A stretch of DNA of 38,371 nucleotides from CAZKRL01 sp964555295. Lineage in GTDB: Bacteria > Bacteroidota > Bacteroidia > Flavobacteriales_D > Sanyastnellaceae. The stretch's first letter is position 1; every line of letters starts with the position of its first letter. The stretch spans positions 1 through 38,371 of the forward strand of contig CAZKRL010000030.1 in NCBI GenBank assembly GCA_964555295.1, read 5' to 3'. The notes beneath the pieces were generated by a model. That model saw only the letters and a list, made by a program, of their open reading frames with translations. It did not search any database and had not been told where the DNA came from. Shown one piece after another: positions 24,557 to 33,200 of this stretch. A program made the position numbers and the translations under genes.

Positions 24557-25107
24557 GGTGTTGAGTCTTTGGCATTCAGGATGATTTCACCCACTGGTTT
24601 TATGATGCGATAACGTGTAAACGAACTATTGCCCTCAAGCCCAAGACCCTCAATCACACCACCGTTAACGGTTATGATTTTTACGCGTTGTTCTGTGTAA
24701 ATGCGCGAACTGTCTTCGTGAAAGAATAATTCACTCGTCTCTAGTTTTTCTCCGGTCGCATTTTTCAGCAGCACATTCGAACGTGCATGAAGTTTTCCTG
24801 TTTTTGGAAAATACCAACCCGAATCGGCCTGTATTCCTGCGTCCTGGCTTCCATCGGGTCGATAGAATTTCATTTCAAATCCTTCAGTTGCCCGGATGAA
24901 TGCGCTGTCATCTTCAAACTGTTCGATTCTCTTGGCGTTTAGCTCCGAGGTGAGTTGAGCGTCTTCATAAAAACGATACACTGCATTTTCAGTAATTTGA
25001 ACTGGCAGTGTATTCGGGTCGGTTACGCTGCGAATTTCTGCTATCTCGTTATTACAGGATGTTAACGAGAGCGCGATGAAACCACAAATCACTCTACGAT
25101 CAATCAT
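24553..25107 (-). CDS. lptC: LPS export periplasmic protein LptC (lipoprotein form)
   Basis: 184 residues. The N-terminus MIDRRVICGFIALSLTSC ends in a lipobox (LTSC), so the protein is predicted to be lipid-anchored, as is usual for Bacteroidota LptC, rather than held by a transmembrane helix as in E. coli. The remainder is an LptC/OstA-like beta-jellyroll with the typical pattern FYRPDGSQDAGIQADSGWYF, GKLHARSNVLLKNATGEKLETSELFF, then IYTEQRVKII. In the Lpt bridge LptC takes LPS from LptB2FG and passes it to LptA. It overlaps the upstream OMP gene by 8 nt and the downstream small membrane protein gene by 4 nt. No other lpt gene is in the window. Confidence 0.85.
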   Translation of the reverse strand: MIDRRVICGFIALSLTSCNNEIAEIRSVTDPNTLPVQITENAVYRFYEDAQLTSELNAKRIEQFEDDSAFIRATEGFEMKFYRPDGSQDAGIQADSGWYFPKTGKLHARSNVLLKNATGEKLETSELFFHEDSSRIYTEQRVKIITVNGGVIEGLGLEGNSSFTRYRIIKPVGEIILNAKDSTP

Positions 25108-26479
25108 ACTTTATTTGTCGGAACCAACGATCAAAAGCCGAAGGTGAGAGCGAGAAACCTACAAGAAATCGCAAGGTTTTTTCGGGGATCAATGTCGTGT
25201 TAAAAGCGGTTTGCGTGAACTCAGCCGATACGTGAAATCGTGAGGTTGAACGGGCCAATGGAGCCGAGAGGCCTGCGCATAAGGTTTGCTGGGAGATGAG
25301 TTGATCGTTCAGTTTCATGTAGGAATCATGATGCCGAATTCCAAGGCGGTAATTCATCCTGTTGAGCAATCCGTCGGATGCGTCTGAGTTGGGCTTGTAT
25401 TCAATGCCGGCAGAGAGGGTCGTTGCATCCGTCAAATTGTCGTCCAGATTCAGATCCAATGGCAACTGCAAGTGCATGGCTGACCATTTTCCAATCTGGT
25501 AATCTCCACCAATGGTAAAGCTGCCTGCCTTGGTATGAAAAATCCGGAGAGCGGCACCAACTCCAATTTTTGAGGGAAGATGCAGCCTTCCGCGCATCTC
25601 TTCAACTTGATCAGTCGTGTCGCGCAACCCTGTAGAATAAACAATGGATGTTGAGAGGGAATTATATTCTGCCAGCAGACTCGATGGTATGGTAAATGTT
25701 CCGCCAAAAATGAGCGTCATGGAGGAAGTAAGTAGTCCGTCGCGATCTCTTCGTATCCTGAAATTGTGTCGGTACAATGCGCCCGCCTCGCCGCTGAATC
25801 CTTGGGCAAATAATCTTCGATCTTGTGAGGTAATCAAGTATTCGGTATTGCTGAAAAGCACTGACGAAAGGCGTTTCACACTACCAAATAGATAGTCGCC
25901 ATTGATGCCAACGGATAACTGATGAATCACACGTCGCGTGCTGTCCATTTTCTCTCTTTTCCCTTTGATAGCAAAAACTCTTGAAAAACCCAGGGTTATA
26001 TCGCTGAGTCCACCCGAGCCATCGTATCTATAAGTTGCAGTCAGCGAATCATTCACTTCTTTCTGTTCGATGAAGGAGTATCCGATATTGCTGACAGGCC
26101 TTATGCCTATTACGGCCGCCCAGGGTTTCCCGAATTTTTTGATGGCAAATGCAAACTCATTCACCATACCAAATTGTGTTTTTACTTCGTCATCTTGAGT
26201 GAGAGCAGTGGTTTGCCCAGCGCGCGCATCAACTTGAAGCACGGGTTGTTCGAGAAATGCATAGGATGCGGGCTGGTAGAAATTCACATAGGAGGGATCG
26301 CCCACCGTAAGCATTCGTCCGCCGCCACTGAGGGCCGCATTGGTTCCGGGATCACTCAGTCCCAGACCAAAACGCGAATAGACGCTGCCTGCGCTGAGCT
26401 GGCCTTGCATTGACAAGCTGAATCCAAGACTGATCAAGATGATCAGGGCAGAGTTAAATATTTTCAAGCAGAATTGCAT
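25100..26479 (-). CDS. Predicted outer-membrane beta-barrel protein
   Basis: 459 residues. The signal peptide (MQFCLKIFNSALIILISLGFSLSMQGQ) is followed by AGSVYSRFGLGLSDPGT, a start seen in many uncharacterised Bacteroidota outer-membrane proteins, then GGGRMLTVGDPSYVNFYQPASYAFL. The rest alternates polar and aromatic residues as in a beta-barrel (for example LVGFSLSPSAFDRWF near the end). The shape is FadL/PorV-like but I cannot name the family. Its start lies inside the coaX 3' end (26-nt overlap), and lptC overlaps its stop by 8 nt, so it is translationally coupled to both. A role in LPS or lipid transport is suggested only by position. Confidence 0.75.
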   Translation of the reverse strand: MQFCLKIFNSALIILISLGFSLSMQGQLSAGSVYSRFGLGLSDPGTNAALSGGGRMLTVGDPSYVNFYQPASYAFLEQPVLQVDARAGQTTALTQDDEVKTQFGMVNEFAFAIKKFGKPWAAVIGIRPVSNIGYSFIEQKEVNDSLTATYRYDGSGGLSDITLGFSRVFAIKGKREKMDSTRRVIHQLSVGINGDYLFGSVKRLSSVLFSNTEYLITSQDRRLFAQGFSGEAGALYRHNFRIRRDRDGLLTSSMTLIFGGTFTIPSSLLAEYNSLSTSIVYSTGLRDTTDQVEEMRGRLHLPSKIGVGAALRIFHTKAGSFTIGGDYQIGKWSAMHLQLPLDLNLDDNLTDATTLSAGIEYKPNSDASDGLLNRMNYRLGIRHHDSYMKLNDQLISQQTLCAGLSAPLARSTSRFHVSAEFTQTAFNTTLIPEKTLRFLVGFSLSPSAFDRWFRQIKYD

Positions 26480-27179
26480 GCAGTCCTTTTAATACCAAAT
26501 GAGGGTCGGCAAAATTCGGTGTTTTCAGATGCCGCTCAAAAAATGGATGATCACCGCCCGTAATTACTACGCTGTCGGGCATCTTTCCGTTGAGCAGTTG
26601 GTGCAGTAGTTGCTCGATTTCGAGAGCGCTGGCAAGGCTTACTCCGTTATGTATGGTTTCGTTGGTGGTCTCCGCCTTTGTTGTGGTCAGCTCTTCAAGT
26701 GGATGTACCAGGGGAAGTCGACCCGTGTATTCATGCAATGCACGATACCTCATCCAGCGACCTGGCGAAATGCTTCCGTTGATAATGGTGTTCTGTTCGA
26801 GGATGGTGATGGTTGTGCAGGTGCCAAAGTCAATTGCTACGCGAATGGGCCCGGTGTAGGTCAATAGTCCGGCCGCCGCCGCAATGCGGTCACTGCCCAT
26901 CGTGTCGTTGTTGCGATAGCCCAACACTATGGGCAATTTTAATTCGGGACAAAATTTTATGACACGGTAGGCTCCTTGTATGGCAGGCGTCTCATGGGCT
27001 TCACTCACTACCGAAGAGTACATTATGGCATCAACATGATGTTCTTTAAAAAGCGCATTGATGCTCTCATGGTTGAGCTCAGCATGGCTTATTGTGTGTA
27101 TCAGTGCATTATCACGAAAGACACCGATTTTCGTTCGGGAATTCCCCTGATCAATGACTGCGTAGGTGGGTGCTGACAA
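26454..27179 (-). CDS. coaX: Type III pantothenate kinase
   Basis: Phosphorylates pantothenate, the first step of coenzyme A synthesis; cytosolic, ASKHA fold. 241 residues, a normal length. The phosphate-1 motif is YAVIDQGNSRTKIGVF (Asp10), and the second nucleotide motif is VAIDFGTCTTITIL. SPGRWMRYRALHEYTGRLP and VVITGGDHPFF are family features. The start codon is TTG at 27179: the frame has a TAA 15 nt upstream and no ATG before the essential DQGNS motif, so a non-ATG start is required. First gene of the coaX-OMP-lptC-membrane protein-CNNM run, divergent from clpP. Confidence 0.92.
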   Translation of the reverse strand: MSAPTYAVIDQGNSRTKIGVFRDNALIHTISHAELNHESINALFKEHHVDAIMYSSVVSEAHETPAIQGAYRVIKFCPELKLPIVLGYRNNDTMGSDRIAAAAGLLTYTGPIRVAIDFGTCTTITILEQNTIINGSISPGRWMRYRALHEYTGRLPLVHPLEELTTTKAETTNETIHNGVSLASALEIEQLLHQLLNGKMPDSVVITGGDHPFFERHLKTPNFADPHLVLKGLHAILLENI

Positions 27180-27233
27180 CGGATTTAGATTTTACTGGTG
27201 AATTTTTTATCGTCACGTAAGCTCATGAATTGT

Positions 27234-27266
27234 TTGGCGAAATTCCGTCGTGATGATGTACTTTGC
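27234..27266 (+). promoter_or_regulatory. Putative clpP promoter
   Basis: TTG (27234-27236), a 22-nt spacer, then TACTTTGC (27259-27266), a -7-like box 17 nt before the ATG at 27284. A second box-like CAAATTTG (27271-27278) is 5 nt from the ATG. Either or both could drive clpP. Confidence 0.35.
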
Positions 27267-27283
27267 GCAACAAATTTGAAAAT

Positions 27284-27964
27284 ATGATTACGAGGAGAGA
27301 GTTTCGCAAGTACGCAACAGGTATCAAAGGAATCACCGGAACAGTTGCCGATGACGTTATCAGTCATATGTATGGTCCGGAGAACATGACAAGAACGGTG
27401 ATCGAAGAGCGCAATATGCCATTCCGTGAGGTAGATGTTTTCTCTCGCCTGATGGCAGATCGTATCATTTTTTTGGGAACAGAAATCGATGACTATATCG
27501 CAAATATCATTCAGGCACAGTTGCTGTTTTTGGAAAGTGCTGATTCACGAAAGGATATTCAGATTTATATCAACTCTCCGGGAGGTAGCGTATACGCCGG
27601 TCTTGGCATTTACGACACCATGCAATACATCAACCCAGATGTTGCTACCATTTGTACCGGAATGGCAGCTAGTATGGGTGCAGTGCTTTTATGCGCAGGT
27701 CACGCAGGCAAGAGAACGGGTCTCAAGCACGCAAGAGTAATGATTCACCAGCCCCTGGGTGGTGCGCGCGGCCAGGCAAGTGATATTGAAATCACTGCCC
27801 GTGAGATACAAAAATTGAAGAAGGAACTTTATGAGATAATCGCTTCACATAGCGGCAAGACCTACGATCAGGTATGGCAAGACAGCGATCGCGACTATTG
27901 GATGATCGCTAGCGAGGCCAAGGAATACGGCATGATTGACGAAGTATTGGAGAAGAAGAAGTAA
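27284..27964 (+). CDS. clpP: ATP-dependent Clp protease proteolytic subunit
   Basis: Cytosolic serine protease that forms a double heptamer and degrades substrates fed by Clp ATPases. The ATG at 27284 (MITRREFRKYATGIKG, 226 residues) fits the Bacteroidota N-terminus; a TTG-initiated form at 27263 would add seven residues. The catalytic triad is intact: Ser130 (GMAASMGAVLL), His155 (MIHQPLGG) and Asp204 (DSDRDYWM), with the same spacings as E. coli ClpP. The oxyanion region INSPGGSVYAGLGIYDTMQ is also typical. clpX is not in the window, so clpP stands apart from its usual partner. It is divergent from coaX; the adhesin gene follows after 139 nt with its own promoter-like box. Confidence 0.96.
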   Translation: MITRREFRKYATGIKGITGTVADDVISHMYGPENMTRTVIEERNMPFREVDVFSRLMADRIIFLGTEIDDYIANIIQAQLLFLESADSRKDIQIYINSPGGSVYAGLGIYDTMQYINPDVATICTGMAASMGAVLLCAGHAGKRTGLKHARVMIHQPLGGARGQASDIEITAREIQKLKKELYEIIASHSGKTYDQVWQDSDRDYWMIASEAKEYGMIDEVLEKKK

Positions 27965-28050
27965 ACTTCGAAAATTTCGCAATTGTGGGTGGTAAGTAGG
28001 TAGTCATTTCATTTTTAATACAAAGTGGATTGTTGATTAAATGATCTACA

Positions 28051-28084
28051 TTGTTCGTATAAAGGCCGTTTGACCTTACTTTCG
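28051..28084 (+). promoter_or_regulatory. Putative promoter of the HYR-repeat adhesin gene
   Basis: TTG (28051-28053), a 23-nt spacer, then TACTTTCG (28077-28084), one mismatch to TAnnTTTG and identical to the box before the MOSC gene. It lies 19 nt before the ATG at 28104. Confidence 0.45.
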
Positions 28085-28103
28085 ATGCCCTAACCAATTG
28101 CAG

Positions 28104-31100
28104 ATGAATATTCTTCTACGTGTAGCGTTGTCTATGAGTCTGATATTCTTGTCGGACTGCTTAAAAGCACAAAATACTTGCACACCCTCACTTTCAGGCG
28201 GAGGGCTTAGTTTCAATCAAATCTGCGGTGCTTCTGTTGCAGAATCCATGCCCACCGCAACGTCGAATTGCTGTCCGGGGAATCTCGAGGTCCAGACCTT
28301 TGTTGCAGAGACAGGAGCGGCTACCGCAAATTGTAATCTCACACCGGCCTTAGGTCCGGGAAATGATTGGGCAGTATGGCTCCCGAATCTCGGCGCTCCC
28401 TCGGCCTATTGGTTTTTTGACGGACCTGCAACTCTCGAGCAATACGCCGACGGTTCCGCTAAAATCACCGGAGTCATTCACAATTCTATCAATTCAAATT
28501 TGAAATTACAGTCAGAGTTTTGGCTTGATAATGCCCGCAACTGGAACCAGTGGAGCGCTCTGGGTAGATACTACAAAGACGATCTTGGGCTTTCCGGAAA
28601 TAATCATATCGATTGGACATACTACGAGCTCGTAGCCGACTTTTCGCGTTTTACAGGTATTGGTCAACTGGCAGGAACTCAACTGAGCATGAGTCATATG
28701 CCCGCCAATTATTTCTATGGGTTCCAGCTGGGTAATTCAGCGAATAACAGAAACACCAATCCTGGTTTATCAGGTTGGTTTTATTACTCAGGTAACTACA
28801 ATGGCAATGCAGTTTCTGGTCATGGCGATATCAATGTCAATACAGAATGTTCAGAAATTGATAACCCTTGTGCTTCCACTCAATACACACAATTCATTCG
28901 CGTGGAGGACAACTGTGGCGGGGTGTATTTTTCACAGGAGACGTATTCTTTCACTGACAACAGCGCTCCGATAATTACACTCGACTCCGACACAATTCAG
29001 GCACTCTGTTTCTCTGTCAATGATTCATACGCCACCTTCACCGATGATTGTTCTGAGGTGCAATGGAACGCTCAAGATGAAGTTGTTGTGCAAGGTTGTC
29101 CGGGCGTTATCAGAAGAACCTACACCGCTACCGATGGCTGCGGTAACAGCAGTCAGGCAGAGCAGATCATCCTTACATCTTCCCCCGGAGTGCCTGTATT
29201 CATTGATTTTCCGGCTGACCTTCAATATCCATGTAATGTTGCAATAGATGAACTTTGGCCGTTGTTCACATACACCGAACCTTGTCCGAATACCATGCTC
29301 TCAACTTCCACCCAAATTATTTTGGGAGAATGTCCCGCCAACTATCAGGAAATCGTTACATACACTCTCACTGACGATTGCGGTAACGAGGTATCTGAAG
29401 TCAGAAATATTTATCACTTCGACAATGGAGCTCCGGTGATGAGTGGCATAAATACTTTCTCTGTTGTCTGCGGAGAGCCATTGCCAATGGTAGCACCGGT
29501 CACCTATGATGATTGTTCAGAGTATACTCTCGCCTATTCCGATGAATCCGTTTCTCAGAGCTGCGGTTCACAAGTCATTCGCACTTGGACAGCCACTGAC
29601 GCTTGCGGAAATGCTTCCGAATTTATTCAGACCATACAGATTGTGGATAGTAGTTCTCCCACTTTCACTTTCGTGCCTGAGAATATCAATCTCAGCTGTG
29701 GCGCTACCTCTGCCGATGCTGTTGCAACGGCAGTGGACAACTGCTCTGAGGTGACCATCACTTCTTACGATGAGACTTCAGGCGAGGGTTGTAATACGGT
29801 CATCCAGAGACACTGGGTAGCAACGGATGCCTGCGGAAATTCCGCAGAAGCCATTCAAACTATTTCCTTTCAAGATAACGAGCCCCCCGTATTCACTTCC
29901 GTTCCTGCCGATGAAAACATTTATTGCGGAACTGCGCCGGCAGTGAGCGAAGCAGCTATAGCTATAGATAATTGTTCAGCGGTTACAGTGACGTTCGAAG
30001 ACGTTACTATGGCTGAGGGATGTGGAGGAAGTATTCTCCGCACCTGGACAGCCACCGATGCTTGCGGGAATATCGCAACAGCCACCCAAATCATCAGTTT
30101 CGTGGATTACGAAGCGCCGGTGGTAACGTTCCTTCCAGGGGATCTTACAGTAAGTTGCGATAACGTGCCGACGGTGGATGCATCCACACTGCAGTACTAT
30201 GATAATTGCAGCAATGTAGATGTTCAATACAGTGAGGTTCGCGAAAACGGCGATTGTCCCTCTTCTTATGTCCTGTATCGATCATGGGTTCTAACCGATG
30301 CGTGTGGTAATAGTTCAATAGCAACCTGGACGATCTACGTGATCGATGAAACCCCACCGGTGATGGCGGGCATACCAGCTGATACACAAATCAACTGTGG
30401 CGAATCATTACAATTCCCCGATATTACCGCTACTGACAATTGCAGTGCTACACAAGACATAATCATCAACGTAGAAGTAGAGGAGATTCCTGCGGCATGT
30501 GGGAATATCATTCGCAGAATTTGGACAGCGACCGATGCATGTCTCAATACCTCTTCTCAGGAACAAATCATTACGGTTGTGGATACACAAGCGCCCGTAT
30601 TCACGTTCGTACCTGCTGATGGAAGCTTCAATTGCAGCAACGGCGCGACTGATAATTCCGTAGCTACAGCAGTTGATAATTGTTCTGACGTTACTGTAAT
30701 TTCTTACGATGAGTTGTTGGGCGTTGGTTGTGATGGCGGTATCCGTCGCCATTGGCTTGCCATAGACGCTTGTGGTAATTCTGCTGAGGCCATTCAAAAT
30801 ATTTCTTATCAAGACAACGAGGCACCGACATTCACATTCGTGCCTGCAAGCTCAATTATTTCTTGTGGCACTACGGTCGAAACCGTTGAATCCGCTGTTG
30901 CTCAAGACAATTGCTCAGAGGTGTCGGTGACCTATCAGGATGCTACAGTTGCCGGTGGCTGCGCAGGAAGCATTGTGCGCACATGGATTGCAACAGATGG
31001 ATGTGGTAATGTTGCAACGGCCACTCAAACTATCACCATCACGGATGACCAAGCACCTGTAGTTACTTCACTTCCGGAAGACCTAACCGCGAGCTGCGAT

Positions 31101-33200
31101 AATGTGCCGGTTGCCGGGCCCAATTCCATTCAATACACTGATAATTGTGGCCAGGTAGATGTTCAATACAACGAGGTTCGTGAAGATGGATACTGTCCTT
31201 CCTCTTATATCTTATATCGTACATGGACTCTCACAGATGCATGTGGCAATAGCACTCAAGCAACGTGGACAGTCTATGTGATTGATGAAACCCCACCTGT
31301 GTTGAGCGGTGTACCTGCTGATGTTCAGGTAAGCTGCGGCGATATCGTTCCGTTGCCAGAAATAACTGCCACCGACAATTGTGGCAATGATATAAGTATA
31401 ACATTGGAGATAGATGAGATACCTCAGGAGTGCGGTAGAATCATCAGGAGAATTTGGACGGCCACTGATGCCTGTTTGAATACTTCGTCTTCAGAGCAAA
31501 TCATCACTGTAAGTGATAATATCGCGCCGGTCTTGCAGGGTTATGTGCCTGAGATCACCTTGTCATGTGGTAGTGAGATACCTATGAATGTAACGGCAAC
31601 GGATAACTGCGGAGATGTATTTTTCTTCTATGCGGATGAGCCTGTAGCAGGTTCTTGTGGTGGAGACATTCTGCGGATTTATCGCGCTACAGACGCCTGT
31701 GGCAATCAGGTGATGGAGAGCCAGTTGATTCACTTTGTAGACGATGTGGCCCCTGTATTTACGTCGGTACCTGCAGATGTAGTTCTTTCATGTGGCAGTG
31801 ACAATATTCCTCAACAATCAGCAACTGCATCGGATAACTGCGGTGATGTGAGCATTACTTATTTTGATATTGAGGTAGCAGGAGGTTGTGATGGAGATTT
31901 GGAGAGACACTGGGTAGCCCAGGATGAATGTGGAAACTCCGCTGAAGCAATTCAAATGATAAGTGTTCAAGACAATGTGCCACCGACGTTTACATCCTTC
32001 CCGGAGGATCTCACTGCTAGTTGTAGCGCGGTGCCTGATGCTTTCGACGCGCTGGTGGGCGTTTCTGATAATTGCTCTTCAGTGGGATTGTCATTCAATG
32101 AGGTGAGAGAAGACGGCTATTGTGCAGGCAGTTATATTCTCTACCGTACATGGACAGCCGTTGATGGCTGTGGCAATGCAACCTCATCCACATGGTCGGT
32201 GTATGTTATTGATGAAACGCCGCCTGTTTTATCGGGAGTGCCCGCAGATACCGAGCTGTCATGTGGTGCTTCGATACCTGAGGTGAATATCTCTGCATCG
32301 GATAACTGCAGTGATGGTTCTAACGTAACCATTACCCTCGAGACTTCTGAAATTCCTTTTGGTACGGGATATATCCTTCGTCGCACCTGGACCGCAGCTG
32401 ATGAGTGTTTCAATACATCAACAGAGACGCAGGACATTTTATTCATAGATAATACAGGGCCCATCATTCAAAATGTTCCTGCTGACATTACCATTGAGTG
32501 TGGAAGTGCGATACCTGCCATTGCAGAAGTGAGTGCAACTGACGCATGCAGCCAAGTGGTTCAACTCACTGCATTCGAGTCGGAGGAAACGATTGGATGT
32601 ACTACTTATCTCACGCGCAGATGGTTTGCCTTGGATGCCAATGACAACATCTCTTCTGAAGTGCAGGTCATTACTATTGTAGACACTGAAGCTCCTGTAC
32701 TGAGCGCAACTCCTGCTGATATTACGATTTTGTGTGGACAACCCATTCCTGCAGCACCTGCGATTACTGCGTCGGATGCATGTGCCGGAAATATTCAAGT
32801 AGCGTTCACTCAAACAACTGTTTCCAATACTGCAGCATGTGGCTCACTCATCCGGGAGTGGTGCGCCACCGATTGTGCCGGCAATCAGACTTGTCATCAA
32901 CAAAACATAACGGTCATAACAAGCGGTCAGAGCCTGGAGGTTACAACGGGAGGTGTGATTGAGACGTATCGTCAGGCAATGGATGTCTTCATCAGCACGA
33001 TTACGCCTGCTGAGACCGGACAATGGCAAGTTGAATTGTTGGATATTCAAGGCAGGTTGTTGGACAAATTATATGAAGGCACAATTACACCTGACGCGCC
33101 GCAGCGCATTGAATGGTCCACTTCACGATATGCCGGTCAGATGTTCATCGTAAGATGCGCCGGTGATAACGGAATATTCTACAGCAAGGTGATTCGCTGA
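28104..33200 (+). CDS. Giant HYR-like repeat surface protein (putative T9SS adhesin)
   Basis: 1,698 residues from the ATG at 28104 (a TTG two codons upstream is less likely). The signal peptide MNILLRVALSMSLIFLSDCLKAQ is followed by a unique N-terminal domain (about 25-285) with many aromatic residues and Cys pairs (GNDWAVWLPNLGAPSAYWFFDGP). Then come 17 tandem modules of 75-80 residues. Each begins like DxxxPVFTxVPAD, has a D-N-C-S turn, and ends RTWTATDACGN plus a beta-strand; each carries about four Cys. These resemble HYR/Ig-like modules of Bacteroidota surface proteins. The C-terminal 90 residues or so (SLEVTTGGVIETYRQAMDVF to IFYSKVIR) look like a T9SS sorting region but lack the usual PNP motif. 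Its 3' end overlaps truB by 22 nt on the opposite strand. Adhesion is inferred from architecture. Confidence 0.85.
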   Translation: MNILLRVALSMSLIFLSDCLKAQNTCTPSLSGGGLSFNQICGASVAESMPTATSNCCPGNLEVQTFVAETGAATANCNLTPALGPGNDWAVWLPNLGAPSAYWFFDGPATLEQYADGSAKITGVIHNSINSNLKLQSEFWLDNARNWNQWSALGRYYKDDLGLSGNNHIDWTYYELVADFSRFTGIGQLAGTQLSMSHMPANYFYGFQLGNSANNRNTNPGLSGWFYYSGNYNGNAVSGHGDINVNTECSEIDNPCASTQYTQFIRVEDNCGGVYFSQETYSFTDNSAPIITLDSDTIQALCFSVNDSYATFTDDCSEVQWNAQDEVVVQGCPGVIRRTYTATDGCGNSSQAEQIILTSSPGVPVFIDFPADLQYPCNVAIDELWPLFTYTEPCPNTMLSTSTQIILGECPANYQEIVTYTLTDDCGNEVSEVRNIYHFDNGAPVMSGINTFSVVCGEPLPMVAPVTYDDCSEYTLAYSDESVSQSCGSQVIRTWTATDACGNASEFIQTIQIVDSSSPTFTFVPENINLSCGATSADAVATAVDNCSEVTITSYDETSGEGCNTVIQRHWVATDACGNSAEAIQTISFQDNEPPVFTSVPADENIYCGTAPAVSEAAIAIDNCSAVTVTFEDVTMAEGCGGSILRTWTATDACGNIATATQIISFVDYEAPVVTFLPGDLTVSCDNVPTVDASTLQYYDNCSNVDVQYSEVRENGDCPSSYVLYRSWVLTDACGNSSIATWTIYVIDETPPVMAGIPADTQINCGESLQFPDITATDNCSATQDIIINVEVEEIPAACGNIIRRIWTATDACLNTSSQEQIITVVDTQAPVFTFVPADGSFNCSNGATDNSVATAVDNCSDVTVISYDELLGVGCDGGIRRHWLAIDACGNSAEAIQNISYQDNEAPTFTFVPASSIISCGTTVETVESAVAQDNCSEVSVTYQDATVAGGCAGSIVRTWIATDGCGNVATATQTITITDDQAPVVTSLPEDLTASCDNVPVAGPNSIQYTDNCGQVDVQYNEVREDGYCPSSYILYRTWTLTDACGNSTQATWTVYVIDETPPVLSGVPADVQVSCGDIVPLPEITATDNCGNDISITLEIDEIPQECGRIIRRIWTATDACLNTSSSEQIITVSDNIAPVLQGYVPEITLSCGSEIPMNVTATDNCGDVFFFYADEPVAGSCGGDILRIYRATDACGNQVMESQLIHFVDDVAPVFTSVPADVVLSCGSDNIPQQSATASDNCGDVSITYFDIEVAGGCDGDLERHWVAQDECGNSAEAIQMISVQDNVPPTFTSFPEDLTASCSAVPDAFDALVGVSDNCSSVGLSFNEVREDGYCAGSYILYRTWTAVDGCGNATSSTWSVYVIDETPPVLSGVPADTELSCGASIPEVNISASDNCSDGSNVTITLETSEIPFGTGYILRRTWTAADECFNTSTETQDILFIDNTGPIIQNVPADITIECGSAIPAIAEVSATDACSQVVQLTAFESEETIGCTTYLTRRWFALDANDNISSEVQVITIVDTEAPVLSATPADITILCGQPIPAAPAITASDACAGNIQVAFTQTTVSNTAACGSLIREWCATDCAGNQTCHQQNITVITSGQSLEVTTGGVIETYRQAMDVFISTITPAETGQWQVELLDIQGRLLDKLYEGTITPDAPQRIEWSTSRYAGQMFIVRCAGDNGIFYSKVIR
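28956..32917 (+). repeat. 17 tandem HYR-like modules with higher-order structure
   Basis: Modules of about 233 nt. They fall into recurring types: A (RHWVATDACGNSAEAIQ), B (RTWTATDACGN..ATATQ), C (EVREDGYCPSSYILYRTW) and D (DETPPVLSGVPAD with ACLNTSS). The order ABCD occurs at 29646-30581 (936 nt) and again at 30582-31514 (933 nt). A shortened A-C-D block lies at 31740-32447. Modules 1-3, 12, 16 and 17 are more divergent. Confidence 0.85.
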
